This document shows positions 9,291-18,653 of a stretch of 64,000 bases of DNA, piece after piece; the stretch's first letter is position 1, and every line of letters starts with the position of its first letter. Below the pieces are notes generated by a model, which was not told the DNA's origin, ran no database searches, and saw only the letters and a list, made by a program, of their open reading frames with translations. Source of the DNA: Flavobacterium weaverense (lineage in GTDB: Bacteria > Bacteroidota > Bacteroidia > Flavobacteriales > Flavobacteriaceae); contig NZ_REFH01000009.1 of NCBI RefSeq assembly GCF_003688495.1, positions 558,001 to 622,000 of the forward strand, given 5' to 3'. Position numbers and translations under genes: made by a program.

Positions 9291-9711
9291 ACGATAAATA
9301 GAGATGTACAATAATTTAACAAACAGAAAAACTTTCGAAATACATTAGAAAAAGTAGCTGAAGTGAAGATCATTAATCATGGTTTAACCCAATACTCAAA
9401 CTGTTTTTATTGGAAGTGCAAAACTAAAACTTTTAAATGCGTTCTCCTAATCGATATAATGGAGTTGCTATAGACCTTTTAGAATATTGAATACTATTAT
9501 CCAATATCAATAAAGCACTAAATGACACGCTTTTTAGCAAAATAGTGATTTCAGATGCTTAAAAAGCAAAATTCATGATGATATGATAAGAGTTTCTCGT
9601 TAAAGCTTTCAAAATCAATCAAAAATATTCATCTTTGACAAATTTTATTTTTTTAAGAAAATCGTGTTCACTATTAAACTGGTTTTTTAAAATTTCTACA
9701 ATAAATAGGCT
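9291..9711. other. Divergent intergenic region, sulP / exported deaminase
   Basis: 421 bp without a supportable gene. A -7-like sequence on the minus strand (TAGTTTTG, 9419-9426) could serve sulP with a long leader. A near-match for the plus strand (CATCTTTG at about 9630) could serve the deaminase. No repeat or RNA gene recognised. Confidence 0.4.
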
Positions 9712-11130
9712 ATGAAACTACTATATACGTTACTCTTTACTCTTTTATTTTCTGCTTCTTATTCACAGTCAGCTAATGACTATTTTGAAAAAATTAGAGA
9801 TAATGAAGTAGCATTGACTGCTTTTTTTTCTCAAATGCCTAAAGGAGGTGATTTACACCATCACTTTTCTGGTTCTATTTATGCTGAACCATTGTTAGAG
9901 CGAGCCATTAGGGATGATTTTTATCTTAATATTGAAACGATGGATGTTTTGCAGGACAAACCTCTAACTGGGAACTGGACACAATTTTCAACTTTGAAAA
10001 AAAATGGCACATTAGAGAACTACAAACAAAAAATTATGCAAAAATGGTCTGTAAAGGATTATAATTTTGTTGATTACCCTTCTGATAAATTGTTCTTTGA
10101 ATCTTTTATGAAGTTTGAGCCAGCGATTCAAGGTAATTTTGGACAAGGATTATTAGAATTAAAAAATAGAGCAATTTCAGAAAACGTAAGCTACATTGAA
10201 ACGCAACTCTCTACAATTCCTACCGCTATTAATACTGAAGATCTGAGTTCGTTTAATACTCGCTTGAGAAAATTAGCGCTGGTAAAAGATGAAAAAGCAA
10301 TCATCAAAGCATTAGATTCTGTTTACGCTTCTTTACTTAAAAAAGGTGCTGCGAATGATGCTAAAAGTTTTAATATAAATTTTGTTACGAAAATGCATAA
10401 CGATTTGAAAATCGATGATGCTCGTTTTACAATGCGTTATCAAAATTTTGTACTTCGATTTATGGAACCGGTTGACTTATTTAAAAATTTAGTAATCGCT
10501 TTCATATCTGCTGATGGAAGTCAGCTAATGGCAGGAGTTAATATAGTTTCTCCAGAAGATGGTGAAACCTCAATGAAAGATTACTGGTTACACATGTTAA
10601 TGTTCAAATACTGCCATTCTAAATATCCAAATGTAAAATATACGATGCATGCTGGAGAACTTACTCTTGGTCTAGTTCAACCTGAAGAATTAACGTGGCA
10701 TATTGGCGCTGCAGTTTACACTGCAGGAGCTAATCGCATCGGCCACGGTGTTGGCATGGCTTATGAGAAAGATGCTTATAATTTGCTACGTTACATGGCT
10801 AAAAAAGCAATTCCAATAGAAATAAACTTAGTGAGTAATGAATTTATTTTAAAAGTGAAAGATAGTCGTCACCCTTTTACATTGTATAAGGAATTTGGCG
10901 TTCCTATTGTTATTAGTACTGACGATGCAGGAATCTTGCGGACCAATATGACGGAACAATATGTGCTATTAGCAAAAAGGTACAAGGACGTTTCTTATGC
11001 TGATATTAAGCAATTTGTTTATAATAGTATCGCTTACAGTTTTATAAAAGAAGATAAAGTGAAGAAACAATTGACCAAAGATTTAGATAATCGATTTAAA
11101 ACTTTTGAATCCAACTTCCCTTTGCAATAA
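9712..11130 (+). CDS. Exported adenosine deaminase-like metal-dependent hydrolase
   Basis: A 472-residue amidohydrolase-superfamily protein with a Sec signal peptide (residues 1-18, ending ASYSQ). The adenosine deaminase metal and catalytic marks are in order: LHHHFSGS (H49 and H51 in the HxH position), YTMHAGE, RIGHGVG and ISTDDAG. These correspond to the zinc ligands, catalytic Glu and two Asp of ADA. At 472 residues it is longer than cytosolic ADA (about 330-350) and in size and export is closer to secreted ADA2/ADGF types. It probably deaminates adenosine or a related nucleoside in the periplasm or outside the cell, perhaps for purine scavenging. No nucleoside transporter is adjacent. Confidence 0.82.
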   Translation: MKLLYTLLFTLLFSASYSQSANDYFEKIRDNEVALTAFFSQMPKGGDLHHHFSGSIYAEPLLERAIRDDFYLNIETMDVLQDKPLTGNWTQFSTLKKNGTLENYKQKIMQKWSVKDYNFVDYPSDKLFFESFMKFEPAIQGNFGQGLLELKNRAISENVSYIETQLSTIPTAINTEDLSSFNTRLRKLALVKDEKAIIKALDSVYASLLKKGAANDAKSFNINFVTKMHNDLKIDDARFTMRYQNFVLRFMEPVDLFKNLVIAFISADGSQLMAGVNIVSPEDGETSMKDYWLHMLMFKYCHSKYPNVKYTMHAGELTLGLVQPEELTWHIGAAVYTAGANRIGHGVGMAYEKDAYNLLRYMAKKAIPIEINLVSNEFILKVKDSRHPFTLYKEFGVPIVISTDDAGILRTNMTEQYVLLAKRYKDVSYADIKQFVYNSIAYSFIKEDKVKKQLTKDLDNRFKTFESNFPLQ

Positions 11131-11150
11131 ATAATTATATCAAATTGCTG

Positions 11151-11190
11151 AAAAACCTCGCTGATTCTATGAATTAGTGAGTTTTTTTTA
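11151..11190. terminator. Terminator between deaminase and response regulator
   Basis: A hairpin with arms 11151-11167 and 11171-11186 (about 15 pairs with one bulge and one wobble) is followed by a run of T. It lies between convergent genes. Confidence 0.65.
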
Positions 11191-11218
11191 TAGTTTAAAA
11201 TATTCGAAAATATATTTT

Positions 11219-11584
11219 TTATCTTTTTTGTAATAGTCTTTTTACTCGAATCGACAATTCGTTGGGGCTAAAAGGTTTGGTGATAAAATCATCAGCGCCA
11301 AGCTCAAATGCTTCCAAAACCGTTTTTTCTAGTCCCACTGCTGATAACATAATTATTGGGATTGATAAGGCAAGTTCTAGTTTTACTCTTTTCACAATAT
11401 CTAAACCGCTTACAAACGGCATCATAATATCCGATATTATTAAATCAGGCTTTTCAGAAATTATCTTCTCTAAAGCAATCTCGCCATTTTGGCATAAAAT
11501 TACTTCATAACCTTCTTTTACCATTTTAAATTCCATGGCTTTTAACATCATTTCATCATCCTCAGCAATTAATATTTTTTTCAT
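11219..11584 (-). CDS. Single-domain response regulator (CheY-like receiver)
   Basis: A 121-residue lone receiver with a full set of phosphorylation residues: acidic E8, D9 and D10, phospho-acceptor D52 in SDIMMPFVSG, the LSA switch, and lysine in ITKPFSPNEL. There is no output domain, so it should signal through protein contact or as a phosphate shuttle. It lies 105 bp downstream of the hybrid kinase gene on the same strand, in the same signalling block. It strikingly resembles the receiver at 61516-61965, sharing DIMMPFVSGL and SPNEL.IRVK.LL, so the two are paralogues. Confidence 0.9.
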   Translation of the reverse strand: MKKILIAEDDEMMLKAMEFKMVKEGYEVILCQNGEIALEKIISEKPDLIISDIMMPFVSGLDIVKRVKLELALSIPIIMLSAVGLEKTVLEAFELGADDFITKPFSPNELSIRVKRLLQKR

Positions 11585-11688
11585 AATAATTAATTTAAAA
11601 ATTATAATATAAAATGTAAGATAACAAATGCTACAAACTTCAGACCGATATTGTTAGACTTTAAAAATTTTAAATTTAAAATAGAATT

Positions 11689-14040
11689 CTAGAAAGCGTG
11701 TACCTCTTGCAATTCTAACATAGCTGAATTACATATTTGATTTAAATGCGTTACCTCGTCCTTTCTTTTCTGCGATAGTGGACTATCTTCTATCTCTTTT
11801 TCTATTACATCAACAACTCTAGAAGCCTTAACTATTCCTAGTAAACTAAGCGAAGATTTTAATTTATGAACTTCATCTTTCAAAACTTGGATATCGTCGC
11901 TATGACAAGCGTTCATAATTAAATCCAGTGACTGAGGCGTATTCTTTAAAAACAACGAAATCATTGTCTTCATAAATTCTGTATCTCCATCTGCAAGATC
12001 TCGGAGATATTCGAAATTTACTAAATTTTCTACCCTTTTTAATTCCTTTTTCACCTCTTTTAATGGTATGTTTTTTTCCACTCTTCTATTTAAGTTTTGG
12101 TATAATTTATTTAAAAGAATATCAAAATCATACGGTTTAGATAAATAATCATCCATACCATTTTCAAGACATTTTGCCTCTTCTCCTACTGTAGCGTGAG
12201 CTGTTAGCGCAATTATTGGAATAGTAGATTTTTCTCCCATATTATTTCTAATATGATTTGTCAATTCAATCCCATCCATTTCTGGCATTTGAATGTCCAT
12301 TAAAATAATGTCGTAGCTATTGTTTTCAATTTTATCAATTGCTATTTTACCATTATCAGCAACATCAATTTCTTTATTCCATTTTCTAAAAACTTTGATT
12401 GCTAAAAGTTGATTGAGCTCATTGTCTTCTACTAAAAGTATATTTATATCTTTTAAGAAATCAGCTGAAATTTTCTCTTCAATGTGGTCATCATTTCTGC
12501 CTTCGCTCTCTTTGGCTTTAGCATACTTTAATGAAAATGAAAATTCACTTCCTTTAGCAATAACACTTTCTACATTGATTTTACCTCCTTGCAATTCAAC
12601 AAGTTTACGAGTTATGGTGAGTCCAAGTCCTGTTCCGCCGTATTTCCTTGTAGTTTCATTTGATGCTTGATTGAAACTCTCAAATATAGAATCGATTTTA
12701 TCTTTTGGAATACCTATACCGCTATCAGTCACCGAAAATTTCAAATAGCAGTCTGAGTCTGTATTTTTTACTTCTTTAACTATCAATTCTACAAATCCTT
12801 TCTCAGTAAATTTTATAGCGTTTCCAATTAAATTGAACAAAATTTGAGAAAGCTTAGTGGGATCGCCAATTAAATTATCACATACATTTGGACTAATCTG
12901 ACACAATAATTTAATGCCCTTATCTTTTGCGGTTGAATCCAATAATTCAATTACTGAATGAACTGTTTTTGATACTGAAAAACGAACTTCTTCTAAAGTC
13001 ATTTTATTAGCTTCAATTTTAGAAAAGTCAAGTATATCGTTAATGATATACATTAAATTTTGACTCGCTTTTTTAATAGCTTCAACACTTTGTTTTTGAT
13101 CATTATCTAAGCTAGTGCTTTCAAGTATTCTTGCAAAACCAATGATTCCATTCATAGGAGTACGTATTTCGTGACTCATATTAGTTAGAAATTGTTCTTT
13201 GATAATCACAGCTTGCTCTGCTAATTCTTTAGCTTTAATAAGCTCTGATTCAGTTCGCTTTTGTTCTGTAATATCTTGAATCGTACCTAGGATTTTACAA
13301 GGTTTATCTTTCTCATCAATCAAGCATTTAATAAATTGATTGATGTATTTAATATTGCCTTCTTTAGTTGTTATAGCATGATAAAACTGCACTTCAGCTC
13401 TAGTAGTCTTTACATCGTAAAGATTTTTTTCAAAACGCACTAAGTCTTTTTCGTCTGTAATACACGTTTTAATAAAATCTACTGATAACGATTGCTCACA
13501 ATCAACTTCAAAAATAGTGTAGAATTCATCTGAAAAAAACATTTCATCATTAGCTAAATTAAATTCCCAACTACCAATTTTAGCTAACTTCTGCGCTTCT
13601 AAAAGACGCGTTGAATTTACTTTAAGTGCTAATTCAGTTATTTTTCGCTGCTTTAAACTATCGTGCAATTTCATCGCATTTCTAATGCTTTGAGATACAC
13701 CATCAGGCGTTAGTAAAGTTTTAGGGATGTAATCAGAAGCACCACTTAATATCGCCTGACTTGCAATTTTTTCGTCTCCTTGAGAGGTTACAAAAATCAC
13801 GGGAGTTTCAATACCACGATCACGAATTTTTTTAAGAAAAGAAATGCCATCCGTATCTGGCATCATATAATCTAAAAAGATTAAATCATATTCTAAGGAT
13901 TCGATTTTTATTATTCCTTCTTTAGCAGAGAAAACGCTATCGACCTCTGCCACAATGCCCGACTGAGATATGGAGCGACTGATCGTTATGGAATCGATTT
14001 TATCATCGTCCATTATTAATATTTTTAAAGCGACTGCCAT
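11689..14040 (-). CDS. Hybrid histidine kinase: REC-PAS-HisKA-HATPase-REC-HPt
   Basis: A multidomain phosphorelay protein of about 783 residues. In order: an N-terminal receiver (ILIMDDDKID, acceptor in FLDYMMPDTDG), a PAS domain (KIGSWEFNL to GTIQDITEQK), HisKA with FLTNMSHEIRTPMNGIIGF, an HATPase with N box NLIGNAIKFTE and G boxes DSGIGIP and GGTGLGLTI, a second receiver (LMDIQMPEMDG, LSKPYD), and a C-terminal HPt domain with HKLKSSLSLLG. No transmembrane segment, so cytosolic. I prefer ATG 14040 (MAVALKILIMDDD); ATG 14070 would add ten residues and overlap the gene upstream. It carries a complete His-Asp-His relay in one chain, and the HPt could pass phosphate to the lone receivers around it. 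Confidence 0.93.
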   Translation of the reverse strand: MAVALKILIMDDDKIDSITISRSISQSGIVAEVDSVFSAKEGIIKIESLEYDLIFLDYMMPDTDGISFLKKIRDRGIETPVIFVTSQGDEKIASQAILSGASDYIPKTLLTPDGVSQSIRNAMKLHDSLKQRKITELALKVNSTRLLEAQKLAKIGSWEFNLANDEMFFSDEFYTIFEVDCEQSLSVDFIKTCITDEKDLVRFEKNLYDVKTTRAEVQFYHAITTKEGNIKYINQFIKCLIDEKDKPCKILGTIQDITEQKRTESELIKAKELAEQAVIIKEQFLTNMSHEIRTPMNGIIGFARILESTSLDNDQKQSVEAIKKASQNLMYIINDILDFSKIEANKMTLEEVRFSVSKTVHSVIELLDSTAKDKGIKLLCQISPNVCDNLIGDPTKLSQILFNLIGNAIKFTEKGFVELIVKEVKNTDSDCYLKFSVTDSGIGIPKDKIDSIFESFNQASNETTRKYGGTGLGLTITRKLVELQGGKINVESVIAKGSEFSFSLKYAKAKESEGRNDDHIEEKISADFLKDINILLVEDNELNQLLAIKVFRKWNKEIDVADNGKIAIDKIENNSYDIILMDIQMPEMDGIELTNHIRNNMGEKSTIPIIALTAHATVGEEAKCLENGMDDYLSKPYDFDILLNKLYQNLNRRVEKNIPLKEVKKELKRVENLVNFEYLRDLADGDTEFMKTMISLFLKNTPQSLDLIMNACHSDDIQVLKDEVHKLKSSLSLLGIVKASRVVDVIEKEIEDSPLSQKRKDEVTHLNQICNSAMLELQEVHAF

Positions 14041-14059
14041 AATACTGTGTTGGTTTAAC

Positions 14060-14470
14060 TTATAACTCAATTATATTCCAATAATCATTTAGCACAGAAA
14101 AACAGTTATTTAACTCTTGTACTCCAAAAGTTATTGGTATATATCCTGCAATATTTAAATTTAATGCAGCTAATTTATTAGACTGCGAAACGGAATTAGT
14201 GATTACGAAGACTAGCATTGACTTTAAATCTGGATGACTCCTTAAAGTGTTCAATAAATGCATACCTTCATCTTTTGTCCTATTTACGTCTATTAAGACT
14301 ATTTTAGGAACGGGAAATACTTTACATGATCCCTCGAGCATTGACAACGCTTCATCTTCATTGCAAGCAGAATATAATGTAGGTTTTATTTCAAAGTCTG
14401 AAAAGAAGCCTTTAATACTCTCTAGAATAGTTACTCGATCGTCAACTAATAAGATACTTATATTCGCCAT
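14060..14470 (-). CDS. Receiver-domain protein lacking the conserved lysine
   Basis: A 136-residue lone receiver. The acidic pair D10-D11 and a candidate acceptor D61 (VLIDVNRTKDEG) are present. Aligned end to end with its neighbour at 14492-14902 (same length, similar WN/WQ ending), the conserved Lys113 of GYILKPL is replaced in GYIPITF, with Ile at that position. The motif after D61 is VNRT rather than the usual xMP. A receiver without this lysine usually cannot couple phosphorylation to conformational change, so it may be a pseudo-receiver or phosphate sink. It probably arose by tandem duplication. It lies in one operon with the kinases, 19-21 bp from its neighbours. Confidence 0.85.
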   Translation of the reverse strand: MANISILLVDDRVTILESIKGFFSDFEIKPTLYSACNEDEALSMLEGSCKVFPVPKIVLIDVNRTKDEGMHLLNTLRSHPDLKSMLVFVITNSVSQSNKLAALNLNIAGYIPITFGVQELNNCFSVLNDYWNIIEL

Positions 14471-14491
14471 AACATAAATGGATTTTAATGC

Positions 14492-14902
14492 CTACATTTC
14501 ACATAGTTGCCAAAAATTCTTAAGTGTAGCAACTGAAGTCAGAAACTTTTCAAAAGACAATGGTTTAAGTATATATCCTGCTACATTGAGATTGTAAGCA
14601 TTTATTTTGTCTGAATCTTCATTTGAAGTCGTCATAACAAAAACGGAGATATTTTTAAGCTTTTCGTTTTCCCTCATTACTTTTAGAAATTCAATACCAT
14701 TCATTTTTGGCATATTTATATCTAAAATTATAATTTTTGGAAGCGGAATAATTTGATTTTCTAACATCTCTAAAGCTTCAATACCGTTACCAGCAACAAA
14801 AAGCGGATTCTTTATATTATTTTTAGAGAATGCTCTTTTCACATTCATTACATCTACTTCGTCGTCTTCGACCAATAAAATGTTTACCAATTTCTGGTTC
14901 AT
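14492..14902 (-). CDS. Single-domain response regulator, Rcp1-like
   Basis: A 136-residue lone receiver with all key residues: E12, D13 and D14, acceptor D61 in LDINMPKMNG, MTTS switch and K113 in GYILKPLSF. Lone receivers of about 135-145 residues next to PAS/GAF kinases resemble Rcp1, the partner of cyanobacterial phytochrome Cph1, and are common in Bacteroidota. It is 4 bp from the small kinase gene upstream, so the two are surely co-translated and probably form a kinase-receiver pair. Confidence 0.92.
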   Translation of the reverse strand: MNQKLVNILLVEDDEVDVMNVKRAFSKNNIKNPLFVAGNGIEALEMLENQIIPLPKIIILDINMPKMNGIEFLKVMRENEKLKNISVFVMTTSNEDSDKINAYNLNVAGYILKPLSFEKFLTSVATLKNFWQLCEM

Positions 14903-14906
14903 AATT

Positions 14907-15635
14907 TTAGCTTTTTAATATTATATTTTTAGGCCAATTTAGTGTAAAAATTGAACCATTTTCTATACCTTCTGTGTATTTAATTTTTCCTCCAACTAAT
15001 TTTATTATTTTACAACTAATTGCTAATCCTGCTCCAGTAGTGTCCACAACATCTTTAGAATTTACAGTATAGAAAATAGAGTATATTTTATGCGCTACCT
15101 CTTCGGGAATACCGGGACCGTTATCTGTAATTTCGATTATATAATCCGTTTCACTTTCTAAAATAGTGATGCTAACTTTTTTATTAACTTTATCATTAAA
15201 TCGCACCGCATTATCAATCAAATTCAGCACTACTTTTTGCAACTTTGCGCCTAGAGTTACAACGTTTTCTTTGATGAGGTTTGCCTTTACAACAAATTCA
15301 ATCTTAGGATCACTATTAAACAAGTCAATACAGTTTCCAATAATTTTAGGGATATTAACTTCATAAAACTCTAAATCCATTCTGTCTACACGCGATAGCT
15401 CTAACAAACCATTCATCATATTTTCAAGTCGGTTGACTCTGTTTTTCAGCAATCCAAAATTGGTTGTAATATCCTCACTCAATCCATTTTCTAAATCTTC
15501 TTCAATCCAAGTTGTTATATTTGAAATTGCTCTCATTGGCGATTTTATATCATGAGAAACAATATAAACAAACTCATCGTATTCTTTTTTTAAAGCGGTC
15601 AATTCCTCTTGGCAATTTTTTAAAGATTCCTCCAT
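14907..15635 (-). CDS. Sensor-less histidine kinase (HisKA-HATPase)
   Basis: A 242-residue kinase core. After a short helix comes HisKA with the phospho-site H28 in YIVSHDIKSPMRAI, then the HATPase with LNLIDNAVRFND, DNGPGIPEE and TGAGLAIS. There is no PAS, GAF or membrane part, so any input must come from a partner. The HisKA region closely matches that of the next kinase upstream (SHDLKAPLRAINNLAEWI against SHDIKSPMRAISNITTWI), so it looks like a stripped paralogue that could heterodimerise with it. The gene is 6 bp downstream of that kinase and 4 bp upstream of a receiver. Confidence 0.9.
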   Translation of the reverse strand: MEESLKNCQEELTALKKEYDEFVYIVSHDIKSPMRAISNITTWIEEDLENGLSEDITTNFGLLKNRVNRLENMMNGLLELSRVDRMDLEFYEVNIPKIIGNCIDLFNSDPKIEFVVKANLIKENVVTLGAKLQKVVLNLIDNAVRFNDKVNKKVSITILESETDYIIEITDNGPGIPEEVAHKIYSIFYTVNSKDVVDTTGAGLAISCKIIKLVGGKIKYTEGIENGSIFTLNWPKNIILKS

Positions 15636-15641
15636 TATATT

Positions 15642-17960
15642 CTATTTAGGGAATGTAAATATGAAACTACAGCCCTCGTTTTCTACTGATTCAATATAAA
15701 TTATTCCACCTTTTTCTTCAATAATTTTCTTGACTATTGACAATCCAACTCCCGTACTTTCCTTTACATCGCGGGCTACAATGGTTTGAAAAATTTTAAA
15801 TACTTTTTGATGATACTCCTCTGCGATTCCAGGTCCATTATCAGTTACAGTAAACTGATGATAACCCGGTAAAGATTCATAATGACATTCAATCTTTCCA
15901 ATTAATTTATCATTATATTTCACTGCATTACTAATCAAGTTGCTAAAAACCTGCTCTAAAAGTATTTTTTCTGATTCAATTATAGGAAATTCATCACCGA
16001 TAATAACTTCAAATCCTGTTTTAGGAACGATAGAGTCAATTACTTGGTGCAACATGGATTTTAGATCAATCGTTTCATGTTCTATTTCAACACGACCTAT
16101 TCGAGAATATTCTAAAACACCATTAATTAAATTTTCCATTCTTAAAACACGGCCACGAAGCAAGTCAAAATTTGAACTCACATCCTGTGGCATTGTAGGC
16201 ATGTCCTCAACAATCCATTCCGCTAGATTATTGATTGCTCGTAACGGCGCTTTTAAATCATGAGAAACTACGTATGCAAACTCATCCAGTTCTTTATTCT
16301 TCTTTTCAAGATTTTTCAACACATTAGTTAAATTTTCCTCTGCAATCTTTTGATCTGTAATATCTGTACTGATGGAGATATATTGATAAGGTCGATTTTG
16401 ATCATCTTTAAAGGGAACAATTGTCATTCTTTCCCAATAGCAAGATCCATCTTTAGCTAAATTGCGAATTTCACCTTTCCAAATATCACCATTAACTATT
16501 GTATTTAAAATTGCTTTGGCACCTACTTTAACAAAATATCCTGTGATATCACGCTGATTTTTTCCTATTAATTCTGCTTCCTCGTATTTAGAAACTGTAC
16601 AGAAATTTTCATTCACATATGTTAACAATCCATTTTTATCAGAAATAGAGACTATAGCGGATTCATCAAGAGCGGAACGAATATCTCTAATTTCTTTTGA
16701 TTTTCTAATAAGTTCTTGCTCTGCAACTGTAATTTCAGTTATATCTTGAATAATTCCTTTAAGCTCTATAACTTCTCCCTTTTCGTTTTTAAAGGGTTGG
16801 CCAATCTCCAAAATATGTTTTATACTTCCATCATTCAGAACAATTCTATATTTAATCTTGAAACTTTCACCTATTTTAATGGCGTTCTCAGTGCTTTTAT
16901 CCATCTTTTCCAGATCATCTGGATGAATTCTATTTTTAAAAGCTTGAAACAATTGATCAGCAGGCAAATTATCCATTTCAAATATTTGATAATGCCCTTC
17001 TGACCAAATAAGATCATGGGACTTTATAGTATATTTCCAGCTACCAATTTTCGCAATATTTTGTGACTCATTTAGTAAATTAGCACGGTCAATAAGATTT
17101 TGTTCCGCTGCTTTTTCCTCTGTTACATTTCGAGCGATGCAATATAGATTTCCAGTGATGGGATCTGGAGATGTATTCCAGCTTAATGCAATATAATCTC
17201 CATTTTTACATCTAAAACGATTTACAAAACTAACAGTTAATTCTCCTGTTACCAGTTTCTCAACTTCCTTTGATGTATCAGCTAAATCATCAGGATGGAC
17301 GAAATCAACAAAAGCAGTACCTTCCAACTCTTCTTTCGAATAACCTAAAACTTTTGTAAATGCTGGATTAACTTTGTAAAACAGACCATTGACATTTGCT
17401 ATACAAACTAAGTCTTTAGAAAGCTCAATGAAATTCTGTAATTCTTTCTGAGATTCAAGAAAATCTGAATGTTTCATTCGAGAATCTAGTAAAGTAACAA
17501 CCTGATCCGCTAAAAGCTTTAAAGCATTTTTTTGCTCATCAGATAGATTTTTTGGTTCCGTGTCAATAACACATAGCGAACCCATATTCAAGCCTTCTTT
17601 AGTGCGTAGTGGAGCACCAGCATAAAAACGAATATCAGGATTACCTGTTACTAAGGGATTGTCTGAAAATAATAGGTCTTCAGTAGCATTTGGAACTTCA
17701 AATACTTCGTCACCCATAATGGTATATTGACAAAATGAAATCTCTCTTGGTGTTTCAGTGGCATCGATACCAAATCTTGATTTAAACCATTGACGATCTT
17801 CGTCAATAAGACTCACTAAAGCGATTGGAGTTTTGCAAATAAAAGAGGCAAGTTGCGTAATTGCATCGTATTCCTTCTCAGACAAAGTATCCATAACGGA
17901 GTACTTTTTGAGCGCTTCTAATCTTTTAACTTCATTTTCAGGTATAGGATACTTTTTCAT
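15642..17960 (-). CDS. GAF-PAS-PAS-PAS histidine kinase
   Basis: A 772-residue cytosolic sensor kinase. The N-terminal GAF domain (about residues 10-165) has the typical series SLIDEDRQWFKSRFGI, REISFCQYTI, FYAGAPLRT and GSLCVID. Three PAS domains follow (about 170-285, 295-410 and 425-545), each ending in a PAC-like RNVTE, QDITE or TDITDQ. The kinase core has FAYVVSHDLKAPLRAI, NLISNAVKYND, DNGPGIAEE and STGVGLSIVKK. It is the first gene of a tightly spaced minus-strand operon and the obvious input module for the small kinase and receivers below it. I see no obvious bilin- or haem-binding residue, and the signal is unknown. Confidence 0.92.
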   Translation of the reverse strand: MKKYPIPENEVKRLEALKKYSVMDTLSEKEYDAITQLASFICKTPIALVSLIDEDRQWFKSRFGIDATETPREISFCQYTIMGDEVFEVPNATEDLLFSDNPLVTGNPDIRFYAGAPLRTKEGLNMGSLCVIDTEPKNLSDEQKNALKLLADQVVTLLDSRMKHSDFLESQKELQNFIELSKDLVCIANVNGLFYKVNPAFTKVLGYSKEELEGTAFVDFVHPDDLADTSKEVEKLVTGELTVSFVNRFRCKNGDYIALSWNTSPDPITGNLYCIARNVTEEKAAEQNLIDRANLLNESQNIAKIGSWKYTIKSHDLIWSEGHYQIFEMDNLPADQLFQAFKNRIHPDDLEKMDKSTENAIKIGESFKIKYRIVLNDGSIKHILEIGQPFKNEKGEVIELKGIIQDITEITVAEQELIRKSKEIRDIRSALDESAIVSISDKNGLLTYVNENFCTVSKYEEAELIGKNQRDITGYFVKVGAKAILNTIVNGDIWKGEIRNLAKDGSCYWERMTIVPFKDDQNRPYQYISISTDITDQKIAEENLTNVLKNLEKKNKELDEFAYVVSHDLKAPLRAINNLAEWIVEDMPTMPQDVSSNFDLLRGRVLRMENLINGVLEYSRIGRVEIEHETIDLKSMLHQVIDSIVPKTGFEVIIGDEFPIIESEKILLEQVFSNLISNAVKYNDKLIGKIECHYESLPGYHQFTVTDNGPGIAEEYHQKVFKIFQTIVARDVKESTGVGLSIVKKIIEEKGGIIYIESVENEGCSFIFTFPK

Positions 17961-18653
17961 TAACTTGGGGCTGTTTTGTAAAAGTGAACTGCAATCTCGA
18001 TAAATTACGCAGATTAGACAATAATGATCTCTGCCACTACTATAAGTTCTTTGCTGCTTAAATAAACGGTTGCCTTACAAAAATAAAATTATTTTTGAAT
18101 TAAACAGTGACTTAACACGTTATTCTTTACCAAATACGGAAAAGAGCAGCAGTTATTATTCGTACTTTTTCTTATTATATCTTTTTACTCCTATTTAAGC
18201 TATAATGAGAGCTATTAATACATGCAATTTAAAATAAAAACTATTCATTCCGTAGATTGAAGTAAGACTATTTTTAAAACTTTCTCGTACCTTAAAAAAA
18301 TTAAAATTTAGAAAATAGAGCGATTAGAAGTTTACGTTTTAAATTTTATTTTGCTAGTATCTCTCATTCGAAAAAATCAAATTTATGTTCGTAATTAATC
18401 CTTGAAGAGACTTACAACCGTAAAGAGAACTTTCTACTTGCGCATAGTAAACTTAAAAACGAATCGTTTCCAAACAACTAAATAAAACAACCTATTGAAG
18501 TTTTCTATATCATTTAACGAGTATGATCTAACTGTAATTCTCTGATTTATAAAGTCCTTTAATTAAAAAATTGATTAAATTTGGAACAAGAGAACGCAAA
18601 TTTTTAACATGACCTCACTCTGTTTTCTATAAACCGAAATAAATAAAAACAAA
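17961..18653. other. Long divergent intergenic region, kinase operon / cbpA
   Basis: 693 bp without a gene I can support. On the minus strand TATTTTTG (18078-18085) fits a -7 box for the kinase operon, giving a leader of over 100 nt. No tRNA, repeat family member or strong terminator was recognised, and I found no convincing -7 box for cbpA. Confidence 0.45.
18078..18085 (-). promoter_or_regulatory. Possible -7 box of the signalling operon
   Basis: Minus-strand TATTTTTG matches TAnnTTTG, 117 nt upstream of the kinase ATG at 17960. No -33 TTTG at the usual distance, so this is tentative. Confidence 0.35.
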
